Source of the DNA: Clitopilus passeckerianus
Taxonomy: Eukaryota > Basidiomycota > Agaricomycetes > Agaricales > Entolomataceae
Direction of reading: 5' to 3'
Length of the DNA stretch: 64,000 nucleotides
NCBI GenBank assembly: GCA_944990035.1
Contig: CALYLX010000009.1
Coordinates: forward strand, 62,001-126,000
Part shown: piece by piece, positions 1-10,312 of the stretch
Numbering within the stretch: position 1 is the stretch's first letter
How the letters are laid out: each line of letters opens with the position of its first letter
Translations under genes and position numbers: made by a program
The notes under the pieces: generated by a model
Database searches by the model: none
Seen by the model: the letters and a program-made list of their open reading frames with translations, nothing else
Told to the model about the DNA's origin: nothing

Positions 1-920
1 GTGCGTGAGGTTTTCCCAGCGAACTCGATTCCGGAGTTCTTTAAATAACTCCTGGAATCCAATAGACGTCTCCCATATTATATCGAGGGTGTGCAAGTTT
101 GGTGCTGAGCTGAAGAGGCATGCCTGAGAGCCGGACTCGGCCAAGGGTCCATCACGGAATGTCCCGTCAAGCCATCTGAAATCCTTCAGACCTTCCGTTC
201 CCCAACTGTGAATCAATTTAAGGGTGGTCAAGGCGGGAAAGGATGTAGGGGAAGACATGCGGAAGAGATTTGCGAACGCCTCCAGGCCACCGCCGATGAG
301 CACCAGAGTGTGCAAGCGGGTGGAAAGGGGCAGAATTAGCTTCTTAAAAGCATCTTCCACCAGAAAACTGACGTCTGGGCTCGTCTGAAGAGTGATTGAA
401 ACATCGGTTTCACTTGGGAGGATAGAGAGGTGCGAGTTATCTTCTTGTGCCAATCAATAATTCTTGCTTCTCCAGCGTATCCATAGGACTTTGGTTGCAA
501 GATTATTGTATTCCATAAGGTCCGCTGCTCCAAAGCGACCTTTCTCCAATGCGAACAGACCGAGCGAATTACCCAGGGTGGATATGCTCGTACGTTGCTG
601 ATGGAAAGCTCAGAACCCTCCGCTACCATTGAGAAAATCTGGGTCAGGACATCGAGTGGCAATCGTTTATGGACTGCCTGTGCAACGTTAAGGCTCTGAA
701 CAATACCAAAGATGATAGAGCGTTTGACCAGGAGCTTTGCGATTTCCTCGTCAAGAGCGTCTAACTCGTCTTTGATTCGTGGCCTAGCCTCCTCGATTGC
801 AGTGTCTGCGTCCCATGAAAGGATTTCGGTATTCGACCGCCCAACAGATCGTGCTATATTGCATATAAATGTGTCCTTGAGGCAGCTAGCTGTGTCTGTG
901 GTAGTGGGAGAGAGATTCAT
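1..920 (-). pseudogene. F-box protein gene, 5' part, frameshifted and cut by window edge
   Basis: This is a paralogue of the F-box gene at 2020-3798 and reads leftward off the window. Its ATG at 918-920 gives an MNLS start like the paralogue's. A coiled region follows (DALDEEIAKL), then the F-box-like core (HKRLPLDVLTQIF, then RSVCSHWRKVAL and RTLWN). Compared with the paralogue, one nucleotide is missing near 430. The open frame therefore terminates at 336, while the homologous frame resumes and runs to position 1. F-box proteins of this group are thought to recruit substrates to SCF ubiquitin ligases; the substrate is unknown. The call as pseudogene rests on a single indel, so a sequencing error is the alternative. 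The 3' end is not visible. Confidence 0.7.
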
Positions 921-2019
921 CTGGTTGTGGTAGCTGATGAAAGAGGTTGGTTTGAAGTGGTGTGTTGGGCGCCAATTACACAACACACGTCTAACCGACT
1001 CTGATGAAAGGAAATTCGTTGATAGATGAAGATATTGAAGCAAGATAGATAGTATACAGTCAAGATTGCTACCGTACAAGACTCAAACTGAACGCCCGTT
1101 GACTGGTTTCGGTCGACTTAGTTGAATGCACAGGGAGCCCATGGGATTCCGCTTGGGAGGGTGTCTAGCCCGAAAAAGACCGAAAATGCATTGCCGAAGT
1201 GACAAATGCATTAGACAAATACTTGCACAAGAAAGGTAGAAAGATTGACCCTCTCGTCAGGATTCAACATATTTCCACCTTTGGTATTCGACTGGCCAGC
1301 AGATCGTGCAATCAGAGAAACGTGTTCTCGGGACGGCTGGTCGCGCCACCGTCAGTCGAAGAGGGATTGGCCCGGGTCATCATCACCATCGTCATCATCA
1401 CCCACTATGGTCCCATCCAGGAAATACGCGGGGTCCGCACTACACGCAAAGGTACGCCTTCTACATGCCTACGTGCATACTCCACTTCTTTCATCGTTGG
1501 CAGAAGTGCTCTTCCGAGCGCGAAAAGAAGCACGATACACTGGGGCACCAATTAGGTTATTTGAAATCGAAGTCCTTGGACTGGAATAAAAGAACAAACT
1601 AAGGATATCAGCTCGTAACCGGACCTTTAACGACTTGAGCTCTGGCATCATCATTCCATTCAGTCGGGTGAAAACTGTCAGGACAATTACAATCAGCATC
1701 TCCGTCTCAATAATATCAACTAAAAAGGTACAAAAAGTACAGAAATAGCCGTAGATATGGCAACCTTGTGAGAAACAAGAGGGAAATCATGATGACGATG
1801 AAGGTTGGGATAAAGAAATACGAAACATTGTACGGAATGAGAAGAAGTAGTGCCAGGGAACATTCGCTTGGTTGGTGCTATAAGCATCACCACTGGGGGT
1901 AGTGGCAGGAGAAAAGGTGGAAATGGAGACAGGAATATTAAAGGCATGCTAAATTCAAGAAAATTCTGACCCATTGCTTTCCCCCCACCATTTGAAATGT
2001 AACACCTCATCTACTCCTC
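921..2019. other. Intergenic, with short F-box relic
   Basis: No supportable gene. Around 1281-1310 the plus strand matches the reverse strand of the two F-box genes' N-terminal coding part (the FDWPADRA-like complement, compare 3708-3735). This marks a short leftover of a third duplicate. The remainder has only small unconvincing ORFs. Confidence 0.45.
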
Positions 2020-3798
2020 CTACACCATGTCTAAACCGTTGGCATCGGTGGGATTGAACCACTGCCCAAAATCGCGTTCAAAGTTGATGTCGCGATCGGG
2101 ACGGAACAAACCGTCATCGTCGAATTCGTCAGCTGAGCTGTTGATAAAGTCGGACGAGAACAAGCCGCCATCGTGAGATCGAAGTTCTAACCCATATTCT
2201 GAGCGGAATCTGGAGGCTAACGACTGGATTTTCTCGCCCTCCTTCTTCTCATTGCCTAACACCAGGACCCAATACTTTGATCTTTCATGCCCGAAACTGA
2301 AGTGTCTCTCCTTTGACCTCTCCGATTCCAGTCCTTCAGCAATAGTGGAGACCACTGCTTCACCTGAAATATTTGATGGGATTGTCCACCTCTGGAAGTC
2401 ACAGCGGCTAAGCAATTCGCGAGCTGCTACCTTGTACAGGAGATCGGCCGTTATCTCTCTGTCGGTCTTGAGTTCCTCCAAGTCCCCACAACGAGTTATG
2501 AATTCAGTGAAAAAGCCCGTTGACGCCCGCCGGTTGTGACCCAATGTATACCGTTCCTCGAAAGAAACGAGAAAAGTCGAAGACCGGGTAATCATTGCAA
2601 AAATAGTTTGTAAAACCTCGTCATCGACCGCATCAATGCTCAGGTGTTGGAGAGATGGGAGGATGAGGGAGTCAAAGATTTTGGCAAGTGTGAGGGACTT
2701 TACGCGGAGGTGTCGGAGGTGAGGTAAAGTGATCATATCCCGAGTTTGGGGCAAATTATCTAGGCCTCCGTCGAGATTCAGGGAGAGGCGTCGTAAGTTC
2801 GTGGCAGCAGTCAGTGCTGGCAGAAGGTGATTGTAATCCATTGGGTTGTAATCATTGCTCTTCAATTGAAGGTGGGTGAGTTTTCCCCAGCAAATCCGAC
2901 TTTGAAGTCCTTGGAAGAATCTCTGGAACCCTGTGGGTGACTCCCATAATATATCGAAAGAGCCTAAGTTCGGTGCTGAGCTCAAGAGTGATGCCTCGGA
3001 ACCGGTCTCGGTTTCGGTGCCGTTATCCGATACAGCCTCACCAAGCCAGGGGAGCTCCTGCGAACCTTCAGTTCCCCAACTATTGAGAATCAGCTTCACG
3101 GTGTTAAGGGCAGGAAAGGAGGTAGGGGAAGACACTTGAAAGATATTCACGAATGCTCGAAGGCCACTCCCCAGGAGCACCAGCGTGCGTAGGTGCAGGG
3201 CAAGAGGCAGGATTAGCTTCTTAAAAGCAGTGTCCACTAGATAATTAGCGCCTGGGTTCATGCGGAGAGAAATTGAAACATCCGTTTCGCTAGGGAGGAT
3301 AGAGAGGGCACGAGTTATCTTCTTGTCCCAGTCGATAACTCTTGCTTCTCCACCGTAAATGTAGGGGCTGGGTTGTAGGATTATCGCTTTCCATAAGGTT
3401 CGGTGCTCCAGAGCAACCTTTCTCCAGTGCGAACATACTGAGCGAATTGCCCAAGGTGGATATACTCGTACTCTGCTAATGGACAGTTTAGAGCCTTCCG
3501 CCACTATGGAGAAAATATGGGTTAGGACATCGAGTGGCAATCGCTTATGGGGTGCTCGTGCAACGTCGAGGCTCTGAACAAGACCAACGATTTTAGACCG
3601 TTTGGCTTGGAGTTTTGCGATTTCCTCGTCAAGAACGTCCAGCTCTTCTTCGATCCCTGGGAGAGCATCCTGGATCGCAGTGTCTACGTCGCGTGAGAGG
3701 ATTTCACTATTTGACTGGCCAGCGGATCGTGCAAGATTGCTGAGAAATGCATTCTCCAGGCAGCTAGTTGTGCTAGCCATAGTGGATGAGAGATTCAT
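2020..3798 (-). CDS. F-box-like domain protein with C-terminal leucine-rich region
   Basis: A single-exon ORF of about 592 residues from the ATG at 3796-3798; a longer reading starts only at TTG. The N-terminal 60 residues end in an acidic helical stretch (ELDVLDEEIAKLQAKRSKI), likely a coiled coil. The F-box-like core follows (HKRLPLDVLTHIF, then IRSVCSHWRKVAL.HRTLWKAI). The rest has spaced leucine/LRR-like stretches (LTHLQLK, NLRRLSLNL, LRHLRVKSLTL, LQHLSID). The family role is substrate recognition in SCF ubiquitin ligases; the target is unknown. It lies beside the broken paralogue at 1-920. Such F-box families are expanded in Agaricomycetes. The frame is intact, so it may be functional. 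Confidence 0.85.
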   Translation of the reverse strand: MNLSSTMASTTSCLENAFLSNLARSAGQSNSEILSRDVDTAIQDALPGIEEELDVLDEEIAKLQAKRSKIVGLVQSLDVARAPHKRLPLDVLTHIFSIVAEGSKLSISRVRVYPPWAIRSVCSHWRKVALEHRTLWKAIILQPSPYIYGGEARVIDWDKKITRALSILPSETDVSISLRMNPGANYLVDTAFKKLILPLALHLRTLVLLGSGLRAFVNIFQVSSPTSFPALNTVKLILNSWGTEGSQELPWLGEAVSDNGTETETGSEASLLSSAPNLGSFDILWESPTGFQRFFQGLQSRICWGKLTHLQLKSNDYNPMDYNHLLPALTAATNLRRLSLNLDGGLDNLPQTRDMITLPHLRHLRVKSLTLAKIFDSLILPSLQHLSIDAVDDEVLQTIFAMITRSSTFLVSFEERYTLGHNRRASTGFFTEFITRCGDLEELKTDREITADLLYKVAARELLSRCDFQRWTIPSNISGEAVVSTIAEGLESERSKERHFSFGHERSKYWVLVLGNEKKEGEKIQSLASRFRSEYGLELRSHDGGLFSSDFINSSADEFDDDGLFRPDRDINFERDFGQWFNPTDANGLDMV

Positions 3799-4022
3799 CT
3801 GGTCGTGGGAGCGGATCAAAGATGTTGGGTCGAACTTGTGCTGTGCTGAGCGCTAATCCGACCTGGACAACGTGCACATTCCTTCAAGGGCGTCTAACCG
3901 ATTCTGATGCAGGCTAGAGAAAACCGGCAATAAATAAACAGGGTAATATTGTCAAGGGTATTACATCCAAATACTACTTCAGATGGATCAGTTCCTTACG
4001 TAGTCGAACTGAATGTCATTTC

Positions 4023-5981
4023 CTAGGCTGGACAGTTAAGGCTGCCATCCCAGTCGTCCGAACCCACACCAGCTGCAACGACGAATAAAGACCCCGGATC
4101 GTATTTCGCCTTGATCGACTTGAGCTTATTGTAATGAGGCCCGAAGAACGCTTTCTTGAAATTGCGCTCATAAAGACTCGCCTGTGGGTTTGTCAGGGCT
4201 TAGATTCAAACGTTAGTTCAAACAGGTACTCACTTCGTTCAGGTAGGTAGCCGAGTCGGGAGAAAGTCCATCCAGTATGTCTACTGATTTCTTGATATGT
4301 TGTCTGATCTCTTGTATTTCGGAGAGAGGGGTATACTCAGCCCAACCCCCAGCGACGTAGATGTGTCCGACTGCTTTACGCCAGTTAGGGTTCAAGCCAG
4401 TCGATTCTGGATCAGCCTTGGCAACGGCTCCTCCTGCAACAAAGCTGAAAAAAGCTGTCAGTCATTATGACAGGTCAGGAGGTTGCATGACTTACTTCAA
4501 GGCTAGAGTATCATTAACAGAGAGCATAATATCGGCAATCTTTGCTGGGTCGTGGATAGACAAATCTCGAGAGATTAGACGAGAACCCAACTCAACACTG
4601 GTTCCAACCTGTTCACCACTGCCGAAGCGAGATTTGTACCACTCATAGAAAGAGTCAAGAGGCTGGAATATTGCCCCTGCGTCTCCTGTAACGTTTTGTG
4701 CGTGCTGTACAAATGCCGTTGTAGTCGCATTTGCATCTGCGAGGGAGATATTCGGGGCGATATAAAAGAATCGGAGGTTCTGAGCGCTGAGCCAGGCGTA
4801 ACCACCCCAGCCGTTATCACTGAGAATCCGATTGAACTTGACATATTCCGTCAAAACGGATTTGGCGGCTTCGGTAGAGGTGAAGTTGGCGCTGAAGAGC
4901 ATCTCGGTGACGGGGATCGGGTCATAGGTCTTGTAAGTGGCAGAAAGGACCAAGGCATAGGTACCACCTCCGCCACCCCTCAAGGCCCAAAACAAGTCTT
5001 GATTCTGGTGGGCGTTGACGACGAGATGTTTTCCTTGGGCTGTGACAACCTCGAACTCCAAAACATTGTCGACACCTGTGAACCAATTAGTGCATTGCAT
5101 AGTGGGGTTGACGGACCACCACATACCTAATCCGAGTAGTGGGGCAAGTGCGCTGTGCCCTCCACCTTGAATCCAGCCACCCGAAGCACCAACGGACCCT
5201 CCAGCCGAGATGCCACCCACAACGATGCGGCCATTTTGTTCGGCAGCATCATAAGCCTCGTGCCACTGCACTCCAGCACCCAAAGTGAGGGCTAAAGCGT
5301 ACTATATGAGTATGTATCAATGGCGCTGGTGGAGGAGCACATACCTTTGTAGGTTTCACCGATAGGAGCTCCAGTAGGCGCAAAACTGTCACTGTAAGTA
5401 ATGTTCTTGAGGTGATGGGTCCAGAGGAAGAATGATCCACGAGCAGTGCTCCGTCCCAAATAGCAATGACTGAAAATGCTCTATTCAGTCTGGCGAAAAA
5501 AAAAAGAGGAAGAGGTAGCTTACCCAGTGTTCTTGATGGTCAGGCGCAGATTGTGGTCAGAAGCGAACTTGAGAGCGGCCTGGGCGTCCGCGACAGAGCG
5601 TACATCAACACCAGCGACGGCGATGCTTCCTTGCTCACAAGGAGCACCAATGGTGGTATTCAGGTAACAAGCACTGACAGTGCCATTTTTGAAGGTATAC
5701 GTCTCGAAGTTGACTGACTGCATGGACCCAGGCTGGTCCGCTCGCCAGTTACCATCGAAGGTGTTTGCCTGAACGTCACTGCAGTTCCCGGATGGGCTGG
5801 AAACGGGATAGCAAGCTGCCTCTGGCGGAACAGGGAACAAAAGTGCCTGAGAGACTTGTGACGAGAGTTTCCCGAATTCCTCCTCCGAAGGCCAGCATTT
5901 TTCGCCAAAAATGCACTTGCATCGCGATGAAGGTTTAGCTACCACAAGGGCAGCCAACGGAAGAAGTTGGAGAAGCTTCAT
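4023..5981 (-). CDS. Secreted FAD-linked oxidoreductase, BBE-like (AA7-type), copy A
   Basis: Multi-exon gene with introns of about 50 nt. The ATG at 5979-5981 opens a signal peptide (MKLLQLLPLAALVVAKPS). Exon 1 carries the start of the FAD-binding domain and ends IKNTG. The next exon starts HCYLGRST, giving the His expected to carry the 8-alpha FAD bond. The flavin-binding glycine-rich stretch (SAGGSVGASGG, then QGGGHSAL) and FWALRGGGGGTYA follow. The C-terminal BBE domain includes NPNWRKAV and ends GPHYNKLKSIKAKYDP. An intron after GLG (about 5073-5127) restores GLGVDNVLEF, as in the paralogue. The family oxidises carbohydrates or alkaloid-like alcohols with O2; the substrate is unknown. 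It is a tandem duplicate of the gene at 7525-9477. No Cys is seen at the usual second flavin attachment, so single His attachment is inferred. Confidence 0.9.
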
Positions 5982-6050
5982 TGGGGTTGAGAAGGTATGA
6001 CTTCATCCGAGTCTCTTTCGCGCTATTTATTGCCTCAGGGTGAAATGATA
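5982..6050 (-). promoter_or_regulatory. Proximal promoter shared with the tandem paralogue
   Basis: Upstream of the copy A start, an AATAAATA box (complement at about 6022-6031) lies roughly 45 nt from the ATG, next to a conserved CCGAGT complement. The same block with few changes lies upstream of copy B at about 9478-9545. It is interpreted as a TATA-like core promoter kept after duplication. Confidence 0.5.
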
Positions 6051-7524
6051 GGGATCGACAATGGCAGGCAGTCATGAAGGTTTCGAGTTCATGAGACATT
6101 CACTTGCTCCGCAGCTGACAGGGCGATTCTGGACGATGACGATTGTTATCAGTGGTGTGCATTGGCGTCGATCTTCATTGAACCCTGAGTTTAGGTATGG
6201 CTATGTTGGCTCCCGAACTTGACGGTCGGGGCGCGGTGATGGTACAACTGGCAGTACAGTCTTCATCCTGGTACAAGTATGAAAGGCCTACTGCAACTCA
6301 AGTTCAGGGTTTGTTAATGTTTGAAGAGTGTGATACATGCAGAACTCACTCAAAATTGATAGAGCCGGGAATAGAGAGGTACCATGACATAAATTATTGC
6401 GCAGCGGAGTAGGTGTGAAGGATACCATTGCTGAATAATTCGACGTCGATTGGGTCTTCCTGAATTCATTTGGCGATGAGAGAATCGCTCGGCCGGCAAT
6501 TCGACACCTTTTGGGGCCACCGCCGACAAATGTTGAGACATGGACTCGGGGAGAAATGTCTTCCGACTTCTAGTGTATGACACGAATCTGAGCGCCTTCT
6601 TGGCGTATGTAGTTTGGCCGGCTGGGGGAAACGTTTCAATTGGACAGGGGATGGAGCATCCAAGGGCGGGTAGATCCTGCCACAGGAAACTCTTGGCTTT
6701 CAGTGCATCAAGATTTAGCGATTTCAGGCTGGTTTTAAGGGAGTTGAATTGCGTGGCTCCAGCGAAGGCTGAGCGAAGGCAACGGGCACCAATCGAGGGA
6801 AGCTATCAAGGTTTGCGACACATGGTGGATGTGACAAACATCTGGTGACATTTGTTCACGTGCTCTCGCGTTCGTGACATTACCCAAATCAGCAGCACAA
6901 GATGAGCACGTCTGAGTTCTTCCAAGTTTTCGCTCAACGCGAAACGACAGATTGGTATCGGATAGGTGACGGGTGGCCAATCTGAAGTTATGTGTTAATT
7001 CTCGGCCGTCTTCTAGCTGACGCCTCTCTCTTTTCTCGGTCAGTACACAATCGGTACACCAGTAGGCAACTCAGGTTCGCCACACCACTCAGCTTGGACC
7101 CTAGCTTCAACAGCAGCCACGGCGATCGAAGAAAGGTTTTATCAAATCAAACATGTGTACGAAGTTGACGTTCGAGTTTCAAGGATCCGTGCTGCCGTCA
7201 AGAGGCAACGGGGTTCGTGTGCTACAGGGCCCAAGCGCAAAGGGTGTCTTGATGGCTCTTCTACTGATCATCCCGTAAAAAGATTGAGTAACAACGGAGC
7301 TACCTTTTCTAGTTCATCTAGAGTAGTTGCATAGGACACGGATGGCTAGTTCCAGGGTGCAGAGCGCCCGTCAGAATGAGCAATTGTCAGTGTACGTACG
7401 GATCATAGCCCAAAGTCGACAAAAGGCTTGAAACTCTGCAGAATCGGTAAATTAGATTAGCGCGATGAAGAACCCAGCCATTGAATGAATCGCTTCGTTG
7501 AGTCCAAATACTTGACATTTGTAA
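6051..7524. other. Intergenic between FAD oxidase genes
   Basis: No gene supported. A stretch at about 6840-6905 (CACGTG, then CTCGCGTTCGTGACA) resembles about 10190-10245 upstream of copy B, so the tandem duplication included distal upstream DNA. The remainder has only short ORFs without recognisable domains. Confidence 0.4.
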
Positions 7525-9477
7525 TCAAACGGGACAGTTGAGGCTGGCGTCCCAGTCCTCCGACCCTACACCAGCTGCAACAACGAACAAGGACTCCGGA
7601 TCGTACTTCGCCTTGATCGACTTGAGTTTGTTGTAATGAGGCCCAAAGAACGATTCCTTGAAATCACGCTCGTAAAGGCTCGCCTATGTGCGTACCGTCA
7701 GACTCTGAGTGGGTCACGTTTAGGACTGTGCTCACCTCGTTTAGATACGTGGCAGAGTCCGGAGAAAGGCCGTCCAGAATGTCTATCACTTTGCTAACAC
7801 GCTGCCTGATCCCTTGAATGACGGACAGTGGGCTGCCTTCAGGCCAGCTATTCCAAAGGTAAATATGCGCGACTGCTTTCCGCCAGTTGGGATTCAAGCC
7901 AGTTGACTCTGGGTCTGCCTTGGCAACAGCACCTCCTGCAACGAAGCTATGTACATTGGAAAGCAATCGTATGAGAACAAGATGTTTCAAGGGCGTACTT
8001 GATACCAAGAGAGTCATTAACAGCGAGCATTATATCGGCAACCTTTCCAGGATTGTTGATGGACAAATCTCGAGAAATGAGACGAGATCCTAGTTCGACG
8101 TTGGTTCCAACATCTCCCCCTGAATTGGAATTGAACCATGTGTAGTAGGAGTCGATAGGTTCGAACACGGCAACTACATCTCCTGTAACATTCTGCGCAT
8201 GTTGAATAAATGCTCTAGTTGTTGCATTCGCATCTGCAACAGAGATATTGGGGGCCGCATAGATGAACTGGAGGTTCTGAGGGCTAACTGCAGCATAACC
8301 ACCCCAACCTCTGTCGCTGAGGGCCACGTTCAACCTGATGTATTCCGTCAAAACAGATCTCGCGGCTTCGGTGGAGGTGAAGTTGATGCTGAAGGTCATT
8401 TGGGTAACAGGAGTGTTGTCGTATGTCTTGTAAGTCGCAGAAAGGACTAAGGCATAGGTTCCCCCTCCGCCACCCCTGAGTGCCCAGAACAAGTCAGAGT
8501 TTTGGTGGGTATTGACGGTTAGGTATTGTCCTTTAGCAGTAACAACCGTGAATTCTAGCACATTGTCAACACCTGTTGAGATGATAAGCTTCACGTCGGT
8601 GCCCCGCTGAAAGCTGGCAATACCTAGCCCATATCGTGGAGCAAGCGCACTGTGTCCTCCACCTTGAATCCAGCCACCTGACGTGCCAACAGACCCTCCA
8701 GCAGATAGGCCGCCGACGAGGATACGATTCTTTTGTTCAGCTGCAGCATACGCTTCATGCCATTGGACTCCAGCACTCAATGTAAGGGCTGGTATGATCT
8801 AAATGAGGCTTTATGGCTCATCGAGAAGAAGGGATAAGTACCTTTGTAGGTTTCACTGCTGGGAGCTCCGACGGGCACGAAGCTGTCGCTGTAGGTAATA
8901 TTTTTGAGGTAATGGGTCCAAATGAAGAATGATCCACGGGCAGTGCTGCGTCCCAAGTAACAATGACTGGAAATATTTGAGTGGGCTCGGGAAGGAGAAA
9001 AGGGTGAGAAGTAGCTTACCCAGTATTCTTGATTGTGAGGCGCAGATTGCGGTCAGACGCGAACTTGATGGCGGCCTGAGCATCTGCTACCGAGCGTACG
9101 TCGACACCAACGACTGCAATGTTTCCTTGCTCACAAGGAACACCAAGGGTGGTATTCAGGTAACATGCGCTGATAGTGCCGTTTTCGAAGGCATAGGTCT
9201 CGAAATTGGTGGCCTGCATTGACCCAGGCTGGTTGGCCCGCCAATTACCGTCGTGAGTATTTGCTTGTACCTCAGTACAGTTGCCGAAGGGGTTGTCAAT
9301 AGGATAGCAGGCTGCCTCAGGGGGGACGGGGAATAGAAGTGGTTGAGAGACTTGTGATGAGAATTCACCAAGTTCCTCCTCCGAAGGCCAGCATTCTTGG
9401 CCAAGGATGCACTTGCAGGAAGGTTTGGCTGTGACAAGAACAGAGAACGCAAGAAACCCAAAGAACTTCATTGCCAA
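7525..9477 (-). CDS. Secreted FAD-linked oxidoreductase, BBE-like (AA7-type), copy B
   Basis: Tandem paralogue of the gene at 4023-5981 with the same exon layout. The first ATG at 9475-9477 gives MAMKFF; a second ATG two codons on may be used instead. A signal peptide is followed by a mature part starting near KPSCKC. The exon junction IKNTG/HCYLGRST supplies the flavin-linking His. The glycine-rich flavin stretch (SAGGSVGTSGG, QGGGHSALAPRYGLG), FWALRGGGGG and a C-terminal BBE segment (NPNWRKAV ... GPHYNKLKSIKAKYDP) are all present. An intron after RYGLG (about 8574-8625) restores YGLGVDNVLEF. The N-glycosylation sequons (NIT, NAT, NVT) suit secretion. It is expected to be an H2O2-producing extracellular oxidase; the substrate cannot be read from sequence. 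No disruption seen. Confidence 0.9.
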
Positions 9478-10312
9478 TGGGAAAGTATGGCTTATTCCGA
9501 GTCACTTTTCGAGTTATTTATTGTTTCGGAGTGGAACTACCAGAGATCTGCGATGAAAATCATCGAGGCTCTAAGTCATCATGCCATCTACTGCGACGGG
9601 CATTTCTAGCCGGGTGGGGAATGCGCTGTACAGGTAACAGTGCATTGAGGCGATATGTCTGGATTTTTGCGTTAGGAGTCATGCAGTGCTGGCCTGTCTT
9701 CGTCTCCATCGCGTTTCAAGATTTCCTTGAAGTTGAGTAGACAAATTGAAGGTCGACAGAACAATGCCTAGCAAAACGCGTGATGGAATAGGACATTCCG
9801 AACCGTGGCGTACACACGATGATATTGGTGCTACCTCAATTGCGGCGGTTTCATGGTTTCATTTGGGGTTAGGTGATCTCTCGGCATGCTAGTTGACGAC
9901 TGGGAAGGAACAGCGCCTCTGCACCACCACAGATGATCTGGAAACGCAGAGCTCGACCCGATTTCCTCCGAATCTCTGAACTTGAGGTGAGTCAGGACAC
10001 CTTCTTGGCGGAGTGCCGCGCTATATTGTCGGTTAATGAGTGACTCGAGAGTGGGTAATAAGCACAAGGATGTTCCGTACCTGCAACGAAAAATATCTTC
10101 GCTCTGAGGGAGGCAGATTTAACGTGAAGGAATGAGCATTGGACGATGAATCTGCTTTCGCCACATGTACTGAGACGTGACACTGACAAGGGTGACAAAG
10201 AGCACATGCTTTCGCGTTTTGTGACACCACCTAATATGGCACAACCGATCATCACATTCGCGCTAACCGTCTTTCGAATACTAGTACTACAGTACTATCC
10301 GCCAGCTGCGAC
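9478..10312. other. Intergenic upstream of FAD oxidase copy B
   Basis: Contains the copy B proximal promoter (AATAAATA complement at about 9515-9525) and the distal block near 10190-10245 shared with copy A. No gene seen. Confidence 0.4.

Noticed and set aside
4492..5283. Uninterrupted reading of FAD oxidase A through 5073-5127
   Set aside because: The extra residues (GMWWSVNP...) match a GT-AG intron, and removal restores the GLGVDNVLEF seen in the paralogue.
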